DNA from: Nectonema munidae
Taxonomy: Eukaryota > Nematomorpha > Nectonematoida > Nectonematidae
Direction: 5' to 3'
Assembly (NCBI GenBank): GCA_030549495.1
Contig: JAUIRK010000535.1
Location: 1-64,000 of the forward strand
Length of the DNA: 64,000 nt
The notes below the pieces were generated by a model. The model was not told where the DNA came from, searched no databases, and was given only the letters and a program-made list of their open reading frames with translations. A program made the translations under genes and the position numbers. This document shows, in pieces, positions 33,725 through 45,425 of the stretch (positions are counted from its first letter, which is position 1; each line of letters begins with the position of its first letter).

Positions 33725-36700
33725 TTTTTTATTTTTTTTGGAAATGAAAAATTCATCAAAAAAATAAGGTTAAAAAACAGCGAAACTTTTCATTTGAAAA
33801 CCAAAAGAAAACTTAAACTATAAAAAAACTTTATTTATATAAATAAATTTATAAACTTCAACTTTGTTTACTGATCTTTGTTCACTGAATTTGTCTATCA
33901 CCATATTATTATTTTTTACCTTATGGATTTATTTTATAAACCAAAAAATAACAAATAAATAATTTACCGGCTTGCAGACATTTTTTTGCGATGTGAATTT
34001 TAAAAAAAAAATTTTTATTTAACGAATAAAAAAATATTGTAATTAAATATCACTACAAACAACCTATTTAAAAACAAATTGAATATTTTTTTTATTTTTT
34101 AAAGTATATAAATAATTAAAACTTTTTTAAACGTCTTTTTAAAAAAAATCGTTCATTAAAATTAAAATAAGAAAATTTGATTATTTTTAAAAAAAATTAT
34201 TTTTTAAATTATTTAATTATTAATACCTGATAAATATTGAAATATCATTGAAATTGTTTACAATATTTCATAGATATTAATTTTCTTTCATCTGCTTTTT
34301 GCTAAATTTCGTTCAGTTTGAGAAGTAATTAGGTTTAAAGGTTATCATTTTAATCAAGTTTAAAAATTTTCCATAATAGAGCACTTTTAAACATAAAATA
34401 TTTAAAATTTTACTCATTTAATTGATAAATATTTGTGTGAAAAATAAAAAATGAAATGAGTATATTCGTTCATCTTGTGCTACATGTCTACATGGCGAAA
34501 ACAGATCAGTACTTAGAAAGTCGAATATGTTCTTCAATTAAATCATTATGAAATTTTTTGGAAAAAAAAAAAAATTTTAATAAAATTTTCGCTCATATAA
34601 AAATTTTCATAAAGCATCTCGCTATCTACATGAAGTCCTTTCACGATCGACTGGTAGATCGCGATCGACGTCTTGGACATCTCTAGTATATATATTACCC
34701 GGAACCTTTTTACTTTTTGCATTCAAAGTCAAATAACTTTTAGAATAAAAAAGTTTTTTACAAGCTATAAAATGTTAACCTTCCTCATTTCAGTAGTGCT
34801 ATTACATGGTGTAAGTTAAATGACCTGAGAGTGAGTTCATTGACCGGTACATGAGCTCTAAATTTTGAAAAAAATTGAAGTGAGTTAAAGTACCTTTATA
34901 AATAAATGATTTTGTGAAAAAAAATTTCGAAAAAAAATATAACATTTTTTATAAAATAGGTTTGAATTTTCAAAAAGTTGACATTTTTGATTCAAAAATT
35001 TTACATCAAAATAAAATTATTTTTTTAATTTTTACATCATCTTATTAAAAATTGCTTAAATTTTATTTTACAATTTTAAAATTTTGAAAAATATTAATTT
35101 TTGATATATTTTTTTGATTTTAACAATTTTTTTAAAAATTTTGTGTCAAAGTTTTCTAATTTTTAAATTTTAAAGAAAACTATGGGAGAAATTTTTTTAA
35201 AAACATTTTAAACCATGCCTATCTTAAAGAGCATCCTTTTACCCACATTTTTCAATTAATTTTGGCTTTTAAAGAAATTCAAAAAAATTTGTTATAAGCC
35301 CTTGAACAATATGCACACTTTTACTATTTTCACTATATTTTAGCGTGTAAAATGAAAAATTAAATATTTTTTTCGATTTTTTTTTGCATATTCATAAAAT
35401 ATACCTAATATTTAAACATACTACGATGAAAAAATTTAAAATATTTATTTTTTGCCACAAGAAATTTTCGAAAAATTAAATCGTTATTTTTCTATGTTTT
35501 CTACATCAATTAGTAGAGAATTTTATATTGAACAGAAATATGCAAACAAAAATATAATTATCATTTTTTATTTGAAAATTTTTGAGGTCAACTTTCAAAA
35601 TCTCAAATTTTGGCCTACAAATTTTTTTAGGAATAATTGTTTTCACAAAAAATAAGTTGCACCATTGAAATCAGCATATTCAAATCTACCTATAAATATT
35701 TTAAGATTTCTGAAAAAAAATAAATTTTCATGCTTTTTGAAAATTCACATGTTGACCCCTCGATAAGCAATATTAAAATTATTTGATTAATTAAGTAATA
35801 AATTCTACAGAATAACTGATTGACTAATTTCAATTTAAGAACAAAAAAAAAGTAACTATAACACAAATAATAAACTATTTAAAACCGTAACAAAAAAAAC
35901 AAATAAAATGGTACTTATTGATTGAATTGAGCATTAAATTTAAAAGACAAACATAATTTTTTAAAGAACTAACATAAGGACTTAAAAACAGACTAACTAA
36001 GAAACAAGTAATTAACAATTGATAGGCAGGCTAACTACTAACATTTTAACCTGAGTAATGTAAAGTAAGCATTCAACGAACTTTTAATGAGGGGCATGCA
36101 AATTGTAGCTTAAAAAGTTGGAAATATGAATACATAAGTACAATCATTAGAGATTTTCAGATCATATTTGATTGATTTATGAAATGAGGCACGCAAGACG
36201 AGTGCTCTTTCATAAATCATCATCATCATCATCTTTTTCACGATGGAGAATTTCGACGTAAGTGAAACACTTGCATCATTACTTTGATTGACTCATTCAT
36301 AGTTTCCATATTTCCTAACTACAATGATGTGATGATGATGAACTCGCATTGCATAAAACGCACTTGTTTTTTGTCTGCTCTCAAGATATTTTTAAGCACG
36401 AGAGACGACAACAACAACAAAAAATACGTGAGGGAGGAGTAAGAATTGTCCTTGTCCACAATATTGTGCGCATTGTTTGCACTAAATTTTGATTTAATCA
36501 GATTGAACTATTCAATTTTGTTCACAATTATTACAGCATTTTATTGATTTCTATTTCAATCATTTCTTAAAATTAGTATTGATTTAAATCAAGCGTGAAT
36601 GCACGATATTGAATTCGAAATGTTATATTCTATTTGAATTTTTTAATTTAACTCTGCCTATTTGAGGTTTCTTAAAATTTAAAGGTTGTGGAGTCGGGAA

Positions 36701-37390
36701 AATATTTATCGACTGCCCTTACTTATCATTTTTCGATTTCTAATTTTTGAAAGTGCAACTCCATTTGCGTAACATCAATGACTCCACCTATATATAATTT
36801 TGCGACTAAGTTAAAAAAATTATAATTATGCAACGTCTACTTTTCTGTTTCAAATATTATAAATCTCCAAAAAGTGTGATGACATGTACCACATTCCAAG
36901 GTTGTTTATGAATGTTAATTTTAGATAGTCATTTAAAATTTATGCTTTATGTTGCAAGCAAAAAGTTTGATCTAATTTTTCTTCAACATAATTTATCAAA
37001 ATATTCTATTGGTTTGTATTTATGTTAGTGTCTTTCTTGCATTGTCTTCAAAAAGATTTTCAATTTATTGTCTATAACCTTTTTATCTAAGACAAAATAT
37101 GATTCATAAACTGAATTTATCCTAATTTTTTTTCCAGAGGTGTTGTTTGATTTAAATAATTTTTCCTAAAAACTTTCTGCTCATAAACATTTTGCTCCTT
37201 TATAAATTATTTTAACGTAAAATTAAAAGATTTCATTCTTTAATTTTATTGAATTTTTTAGCTTTTTCCTATGAGTTGTAAAAATACAAAGCTTGGACAA
37301 AAATGATAAACATTTTTATGTTACGTTTTTGCAACGTGCACTAAAAAGATTGTCTATGAATTTAATTTCTAACATATAGGAATGTAACTA
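33725..37390. other. 3.6 kb AT-rich interior with no gene recognised
   Basis: Only short frames from base bias are present. A CATCATCATCATCAT microsatellite is at 36215-36232. A somewhat less AT-rich stretch at 36180-36480 has no convincing coding frame. Confidence 0.5.
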
Positions 37391-38746
37391 CAGTAAACTC
37401 TGTCTAAACCGGACTCTGAATATACCGGATTTTTGTCTAAATTGGATTATTTTCAAGGTCCCAAAACACTTCTATGCTTTCCAATGTATTTTTATTCTGT
37501 GTAAACCGGACATCCTCTGTCTATACCGGACACAAAAAATGATATAAGGCTAAGGAAAAGAACAAAAATACAATTAATTGCAGCATAAACAAAAGATTTT
37601 TCAACACTTTGAATTTATGTAGTAAAAAATGATAATTGAAATTAAACAATGATGTGTATATCATAGACGTAAGTTCAAATTTGAACAACAATTTTAGTTT
37701 TTTTTCCTGAAATTGGATCATATCTTTTTTTCCTCCTTCTAGATCTAAATTATTGAAGCCTTGTACTTTTGATTTATCATTGTGATTCTGATGAGTTCGT
37801 GCCCCTTTTTTTATATATTTAAACGTGGAAAAATATTTTGCAAACGACGAATTTTTTCCTTAACATTTTTCTTCATGTGCAAAATTGAAAAAAATTTATT
37901 TTGATTAATAATATGTCCCTATTATTTTGGTGTTGTAATTTTAAGTGTGTGATATTTATAGTATTTCAGCATTACAAGTAAACTTTAAAACATTAAAATA
38001 ATTTGATATTAATATTATTGATAAAAATAAAAGAGAATAAATTAAATGGAAAAAAAAATTGTATACAATTTAAAAATTTGAGCTTTTTTTATTTTAATTA
38101 ATTTTTACTCAACTGTTTATATGGCCGCTGATCGGTCCAGCTCGCGTCGAATAGTTAGATCCTTTGCAGTTTAATTTTTTTATGAATATATAAATTTTTT
38201 GTTATTGTTGAAATATGATGTGAATAATTTTATTGTTTTTGTTCAATTCCGTTTCCTTTTTCAATCTTTGAATTCAAGTTTACTTTTATTTAAGATCATT
38301 TGATCCTTGAATCAATTTTTTTTCTAAATGAACCAACCAAAAAATAAACGCATTCGCCGTGAACTTAATCTGACCTCAAAAATTCAAATAATCAAAGAAT
38401 ATCAAACAAAACCACAGCCTTTGCAAAAGATGCCCAGCCAAAATATGGTGTTGCAACCAGTACGATTTCTAATATTTAAAAAAAGCTGGATTTTATTTGC
38501 AGCAATACAATAACAATGCTAGCATAACAAAGAAAAGATTTGAAAACAATTGTAAATTTGAAAAAGTCAACACCTTGATTTGGGAATGGTTTCATCATGC
38601 TAGAGCCAAAAATTTTCCTCTTTCTGGTTCGATTGTCCAAAAGCTGCAGAATTAGCTAAAAATCTGGGTTTTGAGGATTTCATAGCATCTTCAGGGTGGT
38701 TGACTTCTTGGAAATCAAGGCTTTCGGTAAAGCCTTATGCTCTATC

Positions 38747-39554
38747 CAGTGGTTCTTAACCTTTAGGATCTGTTTACTCCTAAATATTATGAAAAATTTT
38801 TTATGACCCCTATAAAATTCTTTTTGATTCAGCCGTTTAAAGTTAAAAACAAGAAAATTTACATGTTATATTTTATAATACAAACACTTGTTAAAAGAAA
38901 GTTTAATTGAAAAAATTTATTAATATAATATAACAAATTCAGTATAATTTAATTCGAAGGCTGGTATTGTTTGTCATACAAAAGTTTTTCAAAACATGGT
39001 GTAATGCTCGACAGACAGCATCTCGTGTCTGAATCAATTGCAAGCTTATTACGTGCACTTGTTTTTAAAGACATCATTGCACAAAATCCAGTCTCGCAAC
39101 GATAAGTTGAAGGTGACTGTATCAAAAAATCATAGCACGTTTGGAAAGAATAAGATAAACGGTTTTTAATTTGGTCCAGAATGATGGAAATGCTTGCTCG
39201 GAAAAATCGAGTTTTAATTGACTGTCTTCTCTTATTTGAAGAAACTCCACTTTGGCAGCAGCATCAGAGTCATCAATGCTACTTTCGCTCACTGAAAAAG
39301 GTCTGGTGATCCAAATGTCATTAGAATGGCTATTTAACTTCGGAAAATAGTTTTCAATTGCTTGATTTACTTTCATAAGATCAGCTAATATTTCATTACG
39401 GAAAATGCACTCTTTTTGTGTTAAAGAATTTAGAAAAGTACTCATTTGTGGAAAAAAATTAGTACCATAAGAAAAACCAAAAGTTTTTCATGACCCCTGC
39501 AAAAACTCCAAACGACCCCCAAAGGGGTCACGACCCCCAGGTTAAGAATCACTG
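38747..39554 (-). mobile_element. Internally deleted hAT inserted in the Tigger gene
   Basis: The left end is CAGTGGTTCTTAACCT at 38747 and the right end is AGGTTAAGAATCACTG ending at 39554, perfect hAT-type inverted ends apart from one base. Inside the right end is GACCCCCAAAGGGGTCACGA and inside the left TTTATGACCCC, as in many hAT families. The 808-bp element keeps only the C-terminal part of the transposase. A clean 8-bp target duplication is not visible, so the insertion has aged. Confidence 0.88.
38949..39445 (-). pseudogene. hAT (ZBED5-like) transposase C-terminal region
   Basis: The minus strand from 39445 reads FLNSLTQKECIFRNEILADL, AIENYFPKLN, WITRPFSVSES and KVEFLQIREDSQLKLDFSEQ, FPSFWTKLKT down to about 39122. 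After a one-base slip in a T run it continues as SPSTYRCETGFCAMMSLKTS, ARNKLAIDSDTRCCLSSITP and a stop at 38949. These are the last ~165 residues of ZBED5/FAM200-like transposases (W I..PF, EF..LR.D, YRCE.GF, RNKL). BED finger and catalytic core are absent. Confidence 0.85.
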
Positions 39555-40410
39555 CATGCGGTGAAAAAGGTAATGTTGGTCGATAACAGGGTTTCGAGCT
39601 GTGTAACATTTTTAATTGCGATGAGACGGCCCTATATTTTCGGGCCATACCTGAAAAAACTCTGGCTGCTAAGCATCAATCAAAAAGCGGTGTGAAAGTA
39701 TCCAAAGAACGAGTGACTGTTATGCTCGCTACCAATGCTACCGGCAAAAAACTCAAGCATCTGGTCATTGGCAAATCAAAAAATCCGCGATGTTTCAAAG
39801 GAGTCAAAACCGATAGTTTAGCTGTAACGTATGCAGCTAATAGTAATGCTTGGATGACATCAAAAAATTTTCTTTTTGGTTTCAAGAAGTAAACAGAAAA
39901 ATGATAAAGGAAAAAAGAAAAATTCTCATGTTCTTGGATAATGCTATATCTCATCAACCAGATATTGTTCTAAAGTACATTTCACTCAAGTTTTTCCCTT
40001 CAAACACTACAAGCTGTGTTCAGCCACTCGATTTGGGTGTGATTCGATCATTCAAAATGGGATATAGAAAAACTCTGATGGTTCATTTGTTGGCACAAAT
40101 TGATGAACAACCAAGTTTGGTTCAATTAACTAAGTCAATCAATATTTTAGATTGTATAAAATGGATTGCTTCAGTGTGGGAAAAAGTCGCCACTTCAACA
40201 ATCATAAAATGCTTCAAGAACAGTGGCTTCATGATGGAAGACTGTACTACAGATGCCGAAGATGAAACAGATAAATTAAATGTTTCCATTGACGAGCTTG
40301 TTACCTGCTTTGGTGAATCAAGGATGACAACCAACGAGTTTATAGACAGATTTCGAAACAGCATTATTGAATCAGGAATTCCATGAATCTGAATCCATTG
40401 ATGGACAAAG

Positions 40411-40433
40411 CAGGGGCGCACATCCGGGGGCGA
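40411..40433. mobile_element. Stub of a CAGGGGCGCACATCC transposon end at a junction
   Basis: CAGGGGCGCACATCCGGGGG lies between the Tigger 3' region and the foldback terminal repeat. The same 20 bases occur at 46945 followed by a long G tract. The stub appears to be what remains of a transposon end after a deletion that joined it to the foldback repeat. Confidence 0.6.
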
Positions 40434-40597
40434 TCTTACATCTAGCAAAATATGAACAGAAAGTTGAACATTGTCTCCCTAGTCATTAGGACATGGAATA
40501 GAAACCATCGTAGTATACAGGTTGAAGATGAATCATCGTAGAATACAGGTTGGAGGTGACACTCAAGTGGTCTACCCGCGTTCAACCGTACAGGTTA
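40434..40597 (-). repeat. Right long inverted terminal repeat
   Basis: ATCTTACATCTAGCAAAATA, CATTGTCTCCCTAGTCATTA, two 28-bp units and ACTCAAGTGGTCTACCCGCG follow the complement of the left repeat in order. The three inner units of the left copy are missing here. Confidence 0.9.
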
Positions 40598-41184
40598 TCA
40601 GCGCAATACTAAACTTTTTTAGTATTTAATCTGCAACTTCTTTTTAGCTGGAATGAGCGCTTTGATGAAGAATTATAATATATATACAATCTTCTGAGAG
40701 TCGTCTCAACTTGTTACATAAATGGTACAGCTTTCAATGAATCCAGGACTGCACGTTGGAGCCTATGAGCCACACAATGAATGATGACCAAATTGGGAAT
40801 ACCTTTTATTAATTTAGCAGCAACACCACCATTACAGCCCAACATTGAACCGTGAGCTATTCTATATTTGTACATTTCATCTGAGAATCAGTAATGCAAT
40901 GATCATCTGAATCACTGTCTTCATTTTATCTCTTTGAGAAAAAGTGGTTCTTGCTGCTTCATTTTAGAGGGTGTCCAAAAAAATTAATTTAAAATTCGAA
41001 TATGAGGGCTTCCACTTAATCACCAACACAGTAAAATCACTTTAAAAAACAAAAGAGTAGATGAATAAATGGATAAAAATAAGCCAATGATAATAAAAAA
41101 TTTGCTGTAATATTAATTTTAGGGACCGTTTTCATAAACTGAAGCAAAAGTGACGTAACATTTCTTCAAAGTCATGTGATGTAA
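40598..41184. other. Spacer, nothing recognised
   Basis: Slightly less AT-rich around 40720-40900 but with no convincing frame. Confidence 0.4.
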
Positions 41185-41655
41185 GCAGAAGTTGCTACTA
41201 TTTCCCCACAAACACGCAATAGCTGTTACATTAGAGTCGTATACAAATAATAAGATGTTAGACAGCTACATCAAATGCGTATGCATCGTCATGTTCAAAA
41301 CGTGTACCTACCTTTTTTTTTCTAGAAACTTCACGGCATAGTTGCAATAATGCAGTAGGCGTAGTATTAACTCTCGGTTCATTGCTTATTTATCATATTT
41401 TTGCCTTATACCTATCGCAACTGTATTTTTAAAAGTGGCTATTTTCATTATTGATGGCTAAAAAATGTTTATTTTTTATTACTACAGTACCATTATTGCA
41501 ACTATGTGGTGAATTTTCTAAAAAAAAAAGGTAGGTACAAGTTCTGAACATGACGATGCATTGGTATTTGAAACAGCTTTGTCTTTAACATTGTCTTTGA
41601 CAAATGTAACATCTATTGTGTGTTTATGGGGAAATAGTAGCAAACATTTTGTTAC
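41185..41655. mobile_element. Palindromic MITE-like element
   Basis: The left arm (GTTGCTACTATTTCCCCACA at 41192, CATCGTCATGTTCAAAACGT near 41287) is matched in inverse complement by the right arm (ATGACGATGCATTGGTATTT near 41550, GTTTATGGGGAAATAGTAGC near 41620). The inner part GCATAGTTGCAATAATGCAG pairs with GTACCATTATTGCAACTATG. The whole 460-bp unit folds on itself around 41420. It encodes nothing and its superfamily is unclear. Confidence 0.75.
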
Positions 41656-43098
41656 AAAATCTTTCTTTTAACTTTTAAAAAATATGAAAAGATAATTAAA
41701 TGCCTTTAAAATTTTAATATAGTATTTGTTGAAAATCCAATAGGGGCTTACGTGTGTCGAAGCATGAACTATCTTGATAAAAATCGGCACGAAATTTTCG
41801 AACAACCCAATATTTTGATAGTTTTCAAAAAATTCTTGTGTTTAATTTTAAAGGATTTATTTATTGGTTGAGTTCAAGAATAATTTTTGTGCCAAGTTGA
41901 ATTATTTTGAACAACAATTGTACAATATTTTTTCTTGTAATTTTAAACAAAAAATAGTGGTATGTCTTATGACCGAAAAATACGTTTAATTCAGGGGCAA
42001 GGGGGGGGGGGGGGGCGAAAATGACCTTCGCCCCCCAATAATTTTCTATAAGTAAGAGGTGCTGCTTGTTTATAAAACATGTATGCAGACTTTCGAATCA
42101 ATCAAACATCATGCCAAGCTATTCCTATCGAACATATTTTACAGACGATGCGTGAGAGCTATATAATGGTAAGCGGCGAATCGTCGCACGGGACTAATCG
42201 TAGCACGCTTGCTACAATCAATGGGCTCTCTAACACTTTGATCCTGCCGCCTTTTCTTCATTTTGCAAGCACACATCTTGAACAAGGACCTTTTTCCTCA
42301 TCATCACGCTTTCTATGCAAGTGCAACTGCGCACATGTGATGTCATATTTACTAAGTGAGCGATGAACTTTAACTCCTTGCACAACCCAACGCATTTTTC
42401 TCGCTCAATGCCATATAATTATATCAAATTTTTCTTATTTTTCCAAACCTCTCATATTTAATTTTTTTATTTTTCGATACTGTTTTATTATTTTTTTAAA
42501 CTATTTTTAGATTATAATTTAACTTTTTTTTTTAAACGAGCCACTTGTTTATTTTGGTTGATATAAAAAAATATAACAAAAACCATTAGACAAATAAATT
42601 AAAAATTATTTTCATGAAGTCTTTTTATATACTTTCAATACTTTTTTAAACAAGGCATTTCCTTTATAATTCTTTGACGTTATTTATAATATTACCGCCT
42701 CAAATCCAGTTATTTCCAATGAGCTAGTCCCTCAAAGGTTAATATTTGAACAAATCCTGTTTTCTTATTTTATTAATGACTTTCATAACATGAAAAAATT
42801 CAAGTCGTACATGATAACTTTTATCAATATAAAAAGCTATGACTTAAAAGTCAATATAAAAGACTAATTTTATGATTGTTTCAAATAAAAAAGGGTTTTT
42901 AGAAATCATTATTAAGTTCAAGAATGGATTCCAGATAAATATTTATGTTTTACTATATAAAACTTTTTTTTACAACATAGCAATATTAACTAGGTATACT
43001 CACATCTAAAATGAATAAAAGTCAATCATCTTTCACATTAAAAAGAATATATTTTTACTAGCAATAAAATATAAAAAATATTTGAAGAAACAACAAAT
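41656..43098. other. Spacer with a G tract
   Basis: CAGGGGCAAGGGGGG... at 41995-42016 is a G run in AT-rich DNA, followed by GCGAAAATGACCTTCGCCCC, which can pair with it. The stretch 42070-42400 is less AT-rich (GAATCGTCGCACGGGACTAA), but I see no family in its frames. Confidence 0.45.
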
Positions 43099-43351
43099 TT
43101 ATTGCACGAAAAAATTAGTATTACTATTTTGAGTTAAAAGCGTTGAAGCAGTGCATATGAAGAGCAACATTACACGTAATAGATCTTTTTTAGTGCCTTT
43201 TTTGCAAAATTGAAAGTTCGTAGTTTCATCAGCGCTATCTACATCGCTTATTATTGAATTTTCCGGTGGACATATGAAAATTTGAGCAGAGGAAAACTCA
43301 TTATCATTTAAAATTGAAAATGCTTCGTTTACATTCTTTTTATAATATTAA
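43099..43351 (-). mobile_element. piggyBac N-terminal fragment
   Basis: A minus-strand open stretch of about 80 codons reads KKNVNEAFSILNDNEFSSAQ, IFICPPENSIISDVDSADET. The acidic 'PPE....SD.DS..E' block is usual near the N-terminus of piggyBac transposases. It has no start codon, is short, and lacks a catalytic domain next to it. The C-terminal piggyBac piece at 45002 is on the same strand but in the wrong order to be the same copy. Confidence 0.45.
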
Positions 43352-43689
43352 TACTTTTTTACAGCACCATACACACACACTTAGAATATATATATTGAAT
43401 AAATTACTTAGTGATAGAGCAAAAATTAAACATTAAATGAAAAATAAGACTATCTAGTAATTTAAATGTCTGTTACTAAATCAAAGAAAGGCAGTATAAG
43501 AAATTAATCAAAATTAGTTTGCAATTACAAGAACACAACTTGCTTAATATCAAAAAATGATTGTAAACATATACATGAACGTTTCTTTTAGGAAAAGGTG
43601 TTGTGGAATAAAGTTTATAATAACATATTGACGGATCATCATATATTGAAGAATTCATTGCAGCATTTATATATTAATTAATTAAGTTA
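43352..43689. other. AT-rich spacer, nothing recognised
   Basis: Contains an ACACAC and an ATAT run near 43375-43400. No gene seen. Confidence 0.4.
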
Positions 43690-44490
43690 TTTTGTGACGT
43701 TCGCACCCATCCTTTCGGATATCGTGGCCCGCCCGGAATGCTGAGCCCAAGTCTAACTGGACTTTCCATCCCACTAAACACCAATCGGCCCTTGTTACAA
43801 AAGAATAGCTATACCTTGTTATATATATTATTTTACAAGAATTTATGTTACAAATATATAAATACAGCTGAGAGAACGATACAATCCTAACGCGAACGCT
43901 CCCAATTAGGGAAACAAACTTAATGTCTAGTGATAGCTTGATTACTAACCACGTAGAATCGGGTCGCCAGAGCACTACCTAACCGTAAAAACCTTTGAAT
44001 TCTTCAGAGGAAGAAAACTGGGATAAAAAACCGGCACGACGGAATGCAGCTTGTTCCAAAATAAGAGAATACGATTATAAAAGGTATATGCTACAAAAAT
44101 AGAAGCGTTAGAAGGCATGCAAATCTTATATATTATAATATAGATAATATGTTATGCATGTTATAGCGGGTAAGAAAGATATACATAATTTAGGGCATGC
44201 TAGGTTAGGAACAATCTACCCCTGGAATTTGACTCCATCCCTTAATGTCGTCCCTAGGATATATGTTTTAATATTGGAATGTTTAGACGGTCCTACAAGC
44301 GGACTCCTACAGTGGCCAGATTACCGACTATGCCTAACCTAGCTCGTAACATGAAACTGTTTTGGGACTTATACCTTGTGCCAATCCTAAATTTAAGTAG
44401 GCGGATCTAGAACTCAGAAAAAAACAGAACTATATCGTAGAACGCAGAATTCCCTATTGCTTGGGGGCTATTGTATATGGGTAGTCACCT
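43690..44490. other. GC-richer block of unknown nature
   Basis: From TGTGACGTTCGCACCCATCC (43694) to about GGGGGCTATTGTATATGG (44465) the base composition is visibly less AT-rich than either side. It includes CGTGGCCCGCCCGGAATGCT and GGTCCTACAAGCGGACTCCT. No protein family, rRNA or tRNA was recognised in either strand. It may be the non-coding end of a retroelement or other transposon, since it begins with TG on one strand and CA on the other, but no second copy is present. Confidence 0.3.
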
Positions 44491-45001
44491 AGGATAATTT
44501 TTCTCTTTTTTTAGCATATACCCCCAAGAACGCTTCAACCTGGGTTTGCGTGAGCTCCCAAGTTTGGCATAATTGTGGGCAATGCTTGTGTGTTCTTAAT
44601 TTTTCTATAAACTTTTTATTTAATTTCTCCAACCTTTTCTGGAACCAAGAAAAGGAGGTCCGGAAACTGTCATTCATTTTGTGTAATTGTTCTTTAAAAA
44701 TTGTATTTAGAGTTCTATAATGATGAAAAATAAAATACGCGTGAGCATTGAATAGCGCTTATCTTTTGTGATGGGGTGCCAATTGGACATGTGGGGGCGC
44801 TGGTACAAAGCTTCAGTATCGGTCCACCACTATTGCATAATTAGAGCTTGTTCGTTTCTTCAAAACATTTAAATGAAAAAAGATAAAAAATTTCATGAAA
44901 AAAAGCTTTATTTTAGATTAAAATTAAGAAAAAATGAAATTAGTTAAAAACAAAGCATTACAATTTTCAATGATAATAAAAAAATATGAAGATATGAAAT
45001 A
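44491..45001. other. Spacer with one short unassigned frame
   Basis: The minus-strand frame 44677-44489 (FSWFQKRLEKLNKKFIEKLR, HCPQLCQTWELTQTQVEAFL) has helical, protein-like composition but no recognised family. The rest is AT-rich. Confidence 0.35.
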
Positions 45002-45425
45002 TTATTTGTCATATTTTTCACACAAATAAATTGTATGCGATTTACAGACTGATTTGTTGCATTTAGAACACTTTATTGTGGTTCTTTTTCTAGGTTTACA
45101 AGTGGAAACATAAAAATATCCTCGTGTAGAAGTTTACAAGTGTAGAAGCTCAATTCCATAGAAACTTATGAGATCTCTTGTAAGACGGTGTGTAAAGGGA
45201 TCATTGCACCTTGCTCGCATTGATAGTTCACTTAACTTCAACGATAAATCTCTGATGAAGTACTTTCTCCCACTTTTGCGAGTTGAAGGAAAAAATTCTG
45301 GATAATTGTACTTTTGTATAATCCAGCTATTGTGAGCTGCAATGTCCAGATAATTACAAAATATCAGAAAAGGCCGTCTCCTTGAGGGTTTATATATGTT
45401 GTGAACTCTCTCAGCATTCTATTAC
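45002..45425 (-). mobile_element. piggyBac transposase C-terminal remnant
   Basis: The minus strand from about 45425 reads YKPSRRRPFLIFCNYLDIAA, HNSWIIQKYNYPEFFPSTRK, GRKYFIRDLSLKLSELSMRA and RLTRDLISFYGIELL. After an in-frame stop caused by a 14-bp tandem duplication (TACAAGTGTAGAAG) it ends STRGYFYVSTCKPRKRTTIK, CSKCNKSVCKSHTIYLCEKY and a stop at 45002. The conserved NYLDIAAHNSW helix and the C-terminal Cys/His zinc-binding domain (C..C....C..H.....C) identify piggyBac. It is close in sequence to the copy at 58025-58601. The catalytic Asp residues and both ends are missing. Confidence 0.83.

Larger units (their letters stand above)
38328..40386 (+). pseudogene. Tigger transposase split by a hAT element
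   Basis: From 38328: KNKRIRRELNLTSKIQIIKE (CENP-B N-terminal helix-turn-helix), then in other frames TISNI-like text, TLIWEWFHHARAKNFPL and GFEDFIASSGWLTSWKSRLS (second helix-turn-helix) up to 38746. The hAT occupies 38747-39554. Afterwards come CNIFNCDETALYFRAIPEKT (first catalytic Asp), SKERVTVMLATNATGKKLKH and NPRCFKG, and from 39850 KILMFLDNAISHQPD (second Asp) and CVQPLDLGVIRSFKMGYRK (third Asp), ending at 40383. Frameshifts lie in the N-terminal part and near 39880. It belongs to a different Tigger lineage from the copy at 27302, with clearly different protein sequence. Confidence 0.87.
37391..40410 (+). mobile_element. Second Tigger element, carrying a hAT insertion
   Basis: TA then CAGTAAACTCTGTCTAAACC at 37391, followed by GGACTCTGAATATACCGGAT and the inverted partner CTGTGTAAACCGGACATCC, is a Tigger-type 5' end. 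The transposase gene follows at 38328. The 3' terminal repeat is missing: after the coding end (40383) the element stops near 40410, where a different transposon end and the foldback repeat begin. Confidence 0.8.
33448..40597. mobile_element. 7.15 kb segment bounded by long inverted repeats of the foldback family
   Basis: The left end TAACCTGTACGGTTGAACGC at 33448 and its exact complement at the right end (to 40597) begin inverted repeats of at least 164 bp, which include the 28-bp tandem unit. TCA flanks both outer ends directly (33445-33447 and 40598-40600), a possible 3-bp target duplication or chance. The interior holds about 3.6 kb of AT-rich DNA with no recognised gene, then a Tigger element that itself contains a hAT. 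The left inverted repeat (277 bp) is longer than the right one because the right one was shortened at 40433. Whether this is one mobile unit or two foldback ends brought together by rearrangement is open. Confidence 0.6.

Noticed and set aside
33448-40597. Polinton or virus-like large element because of long inverted ends
   Set aside because: No polymerase, integrase, capsid or packaging genes seen; the interior consists of Tigger, hAT and unassigned DNA.
42079-42366. 95-codon plus ORF in a less AT-rich stretch
   Set aside because: No start context, domain or homology recognised.
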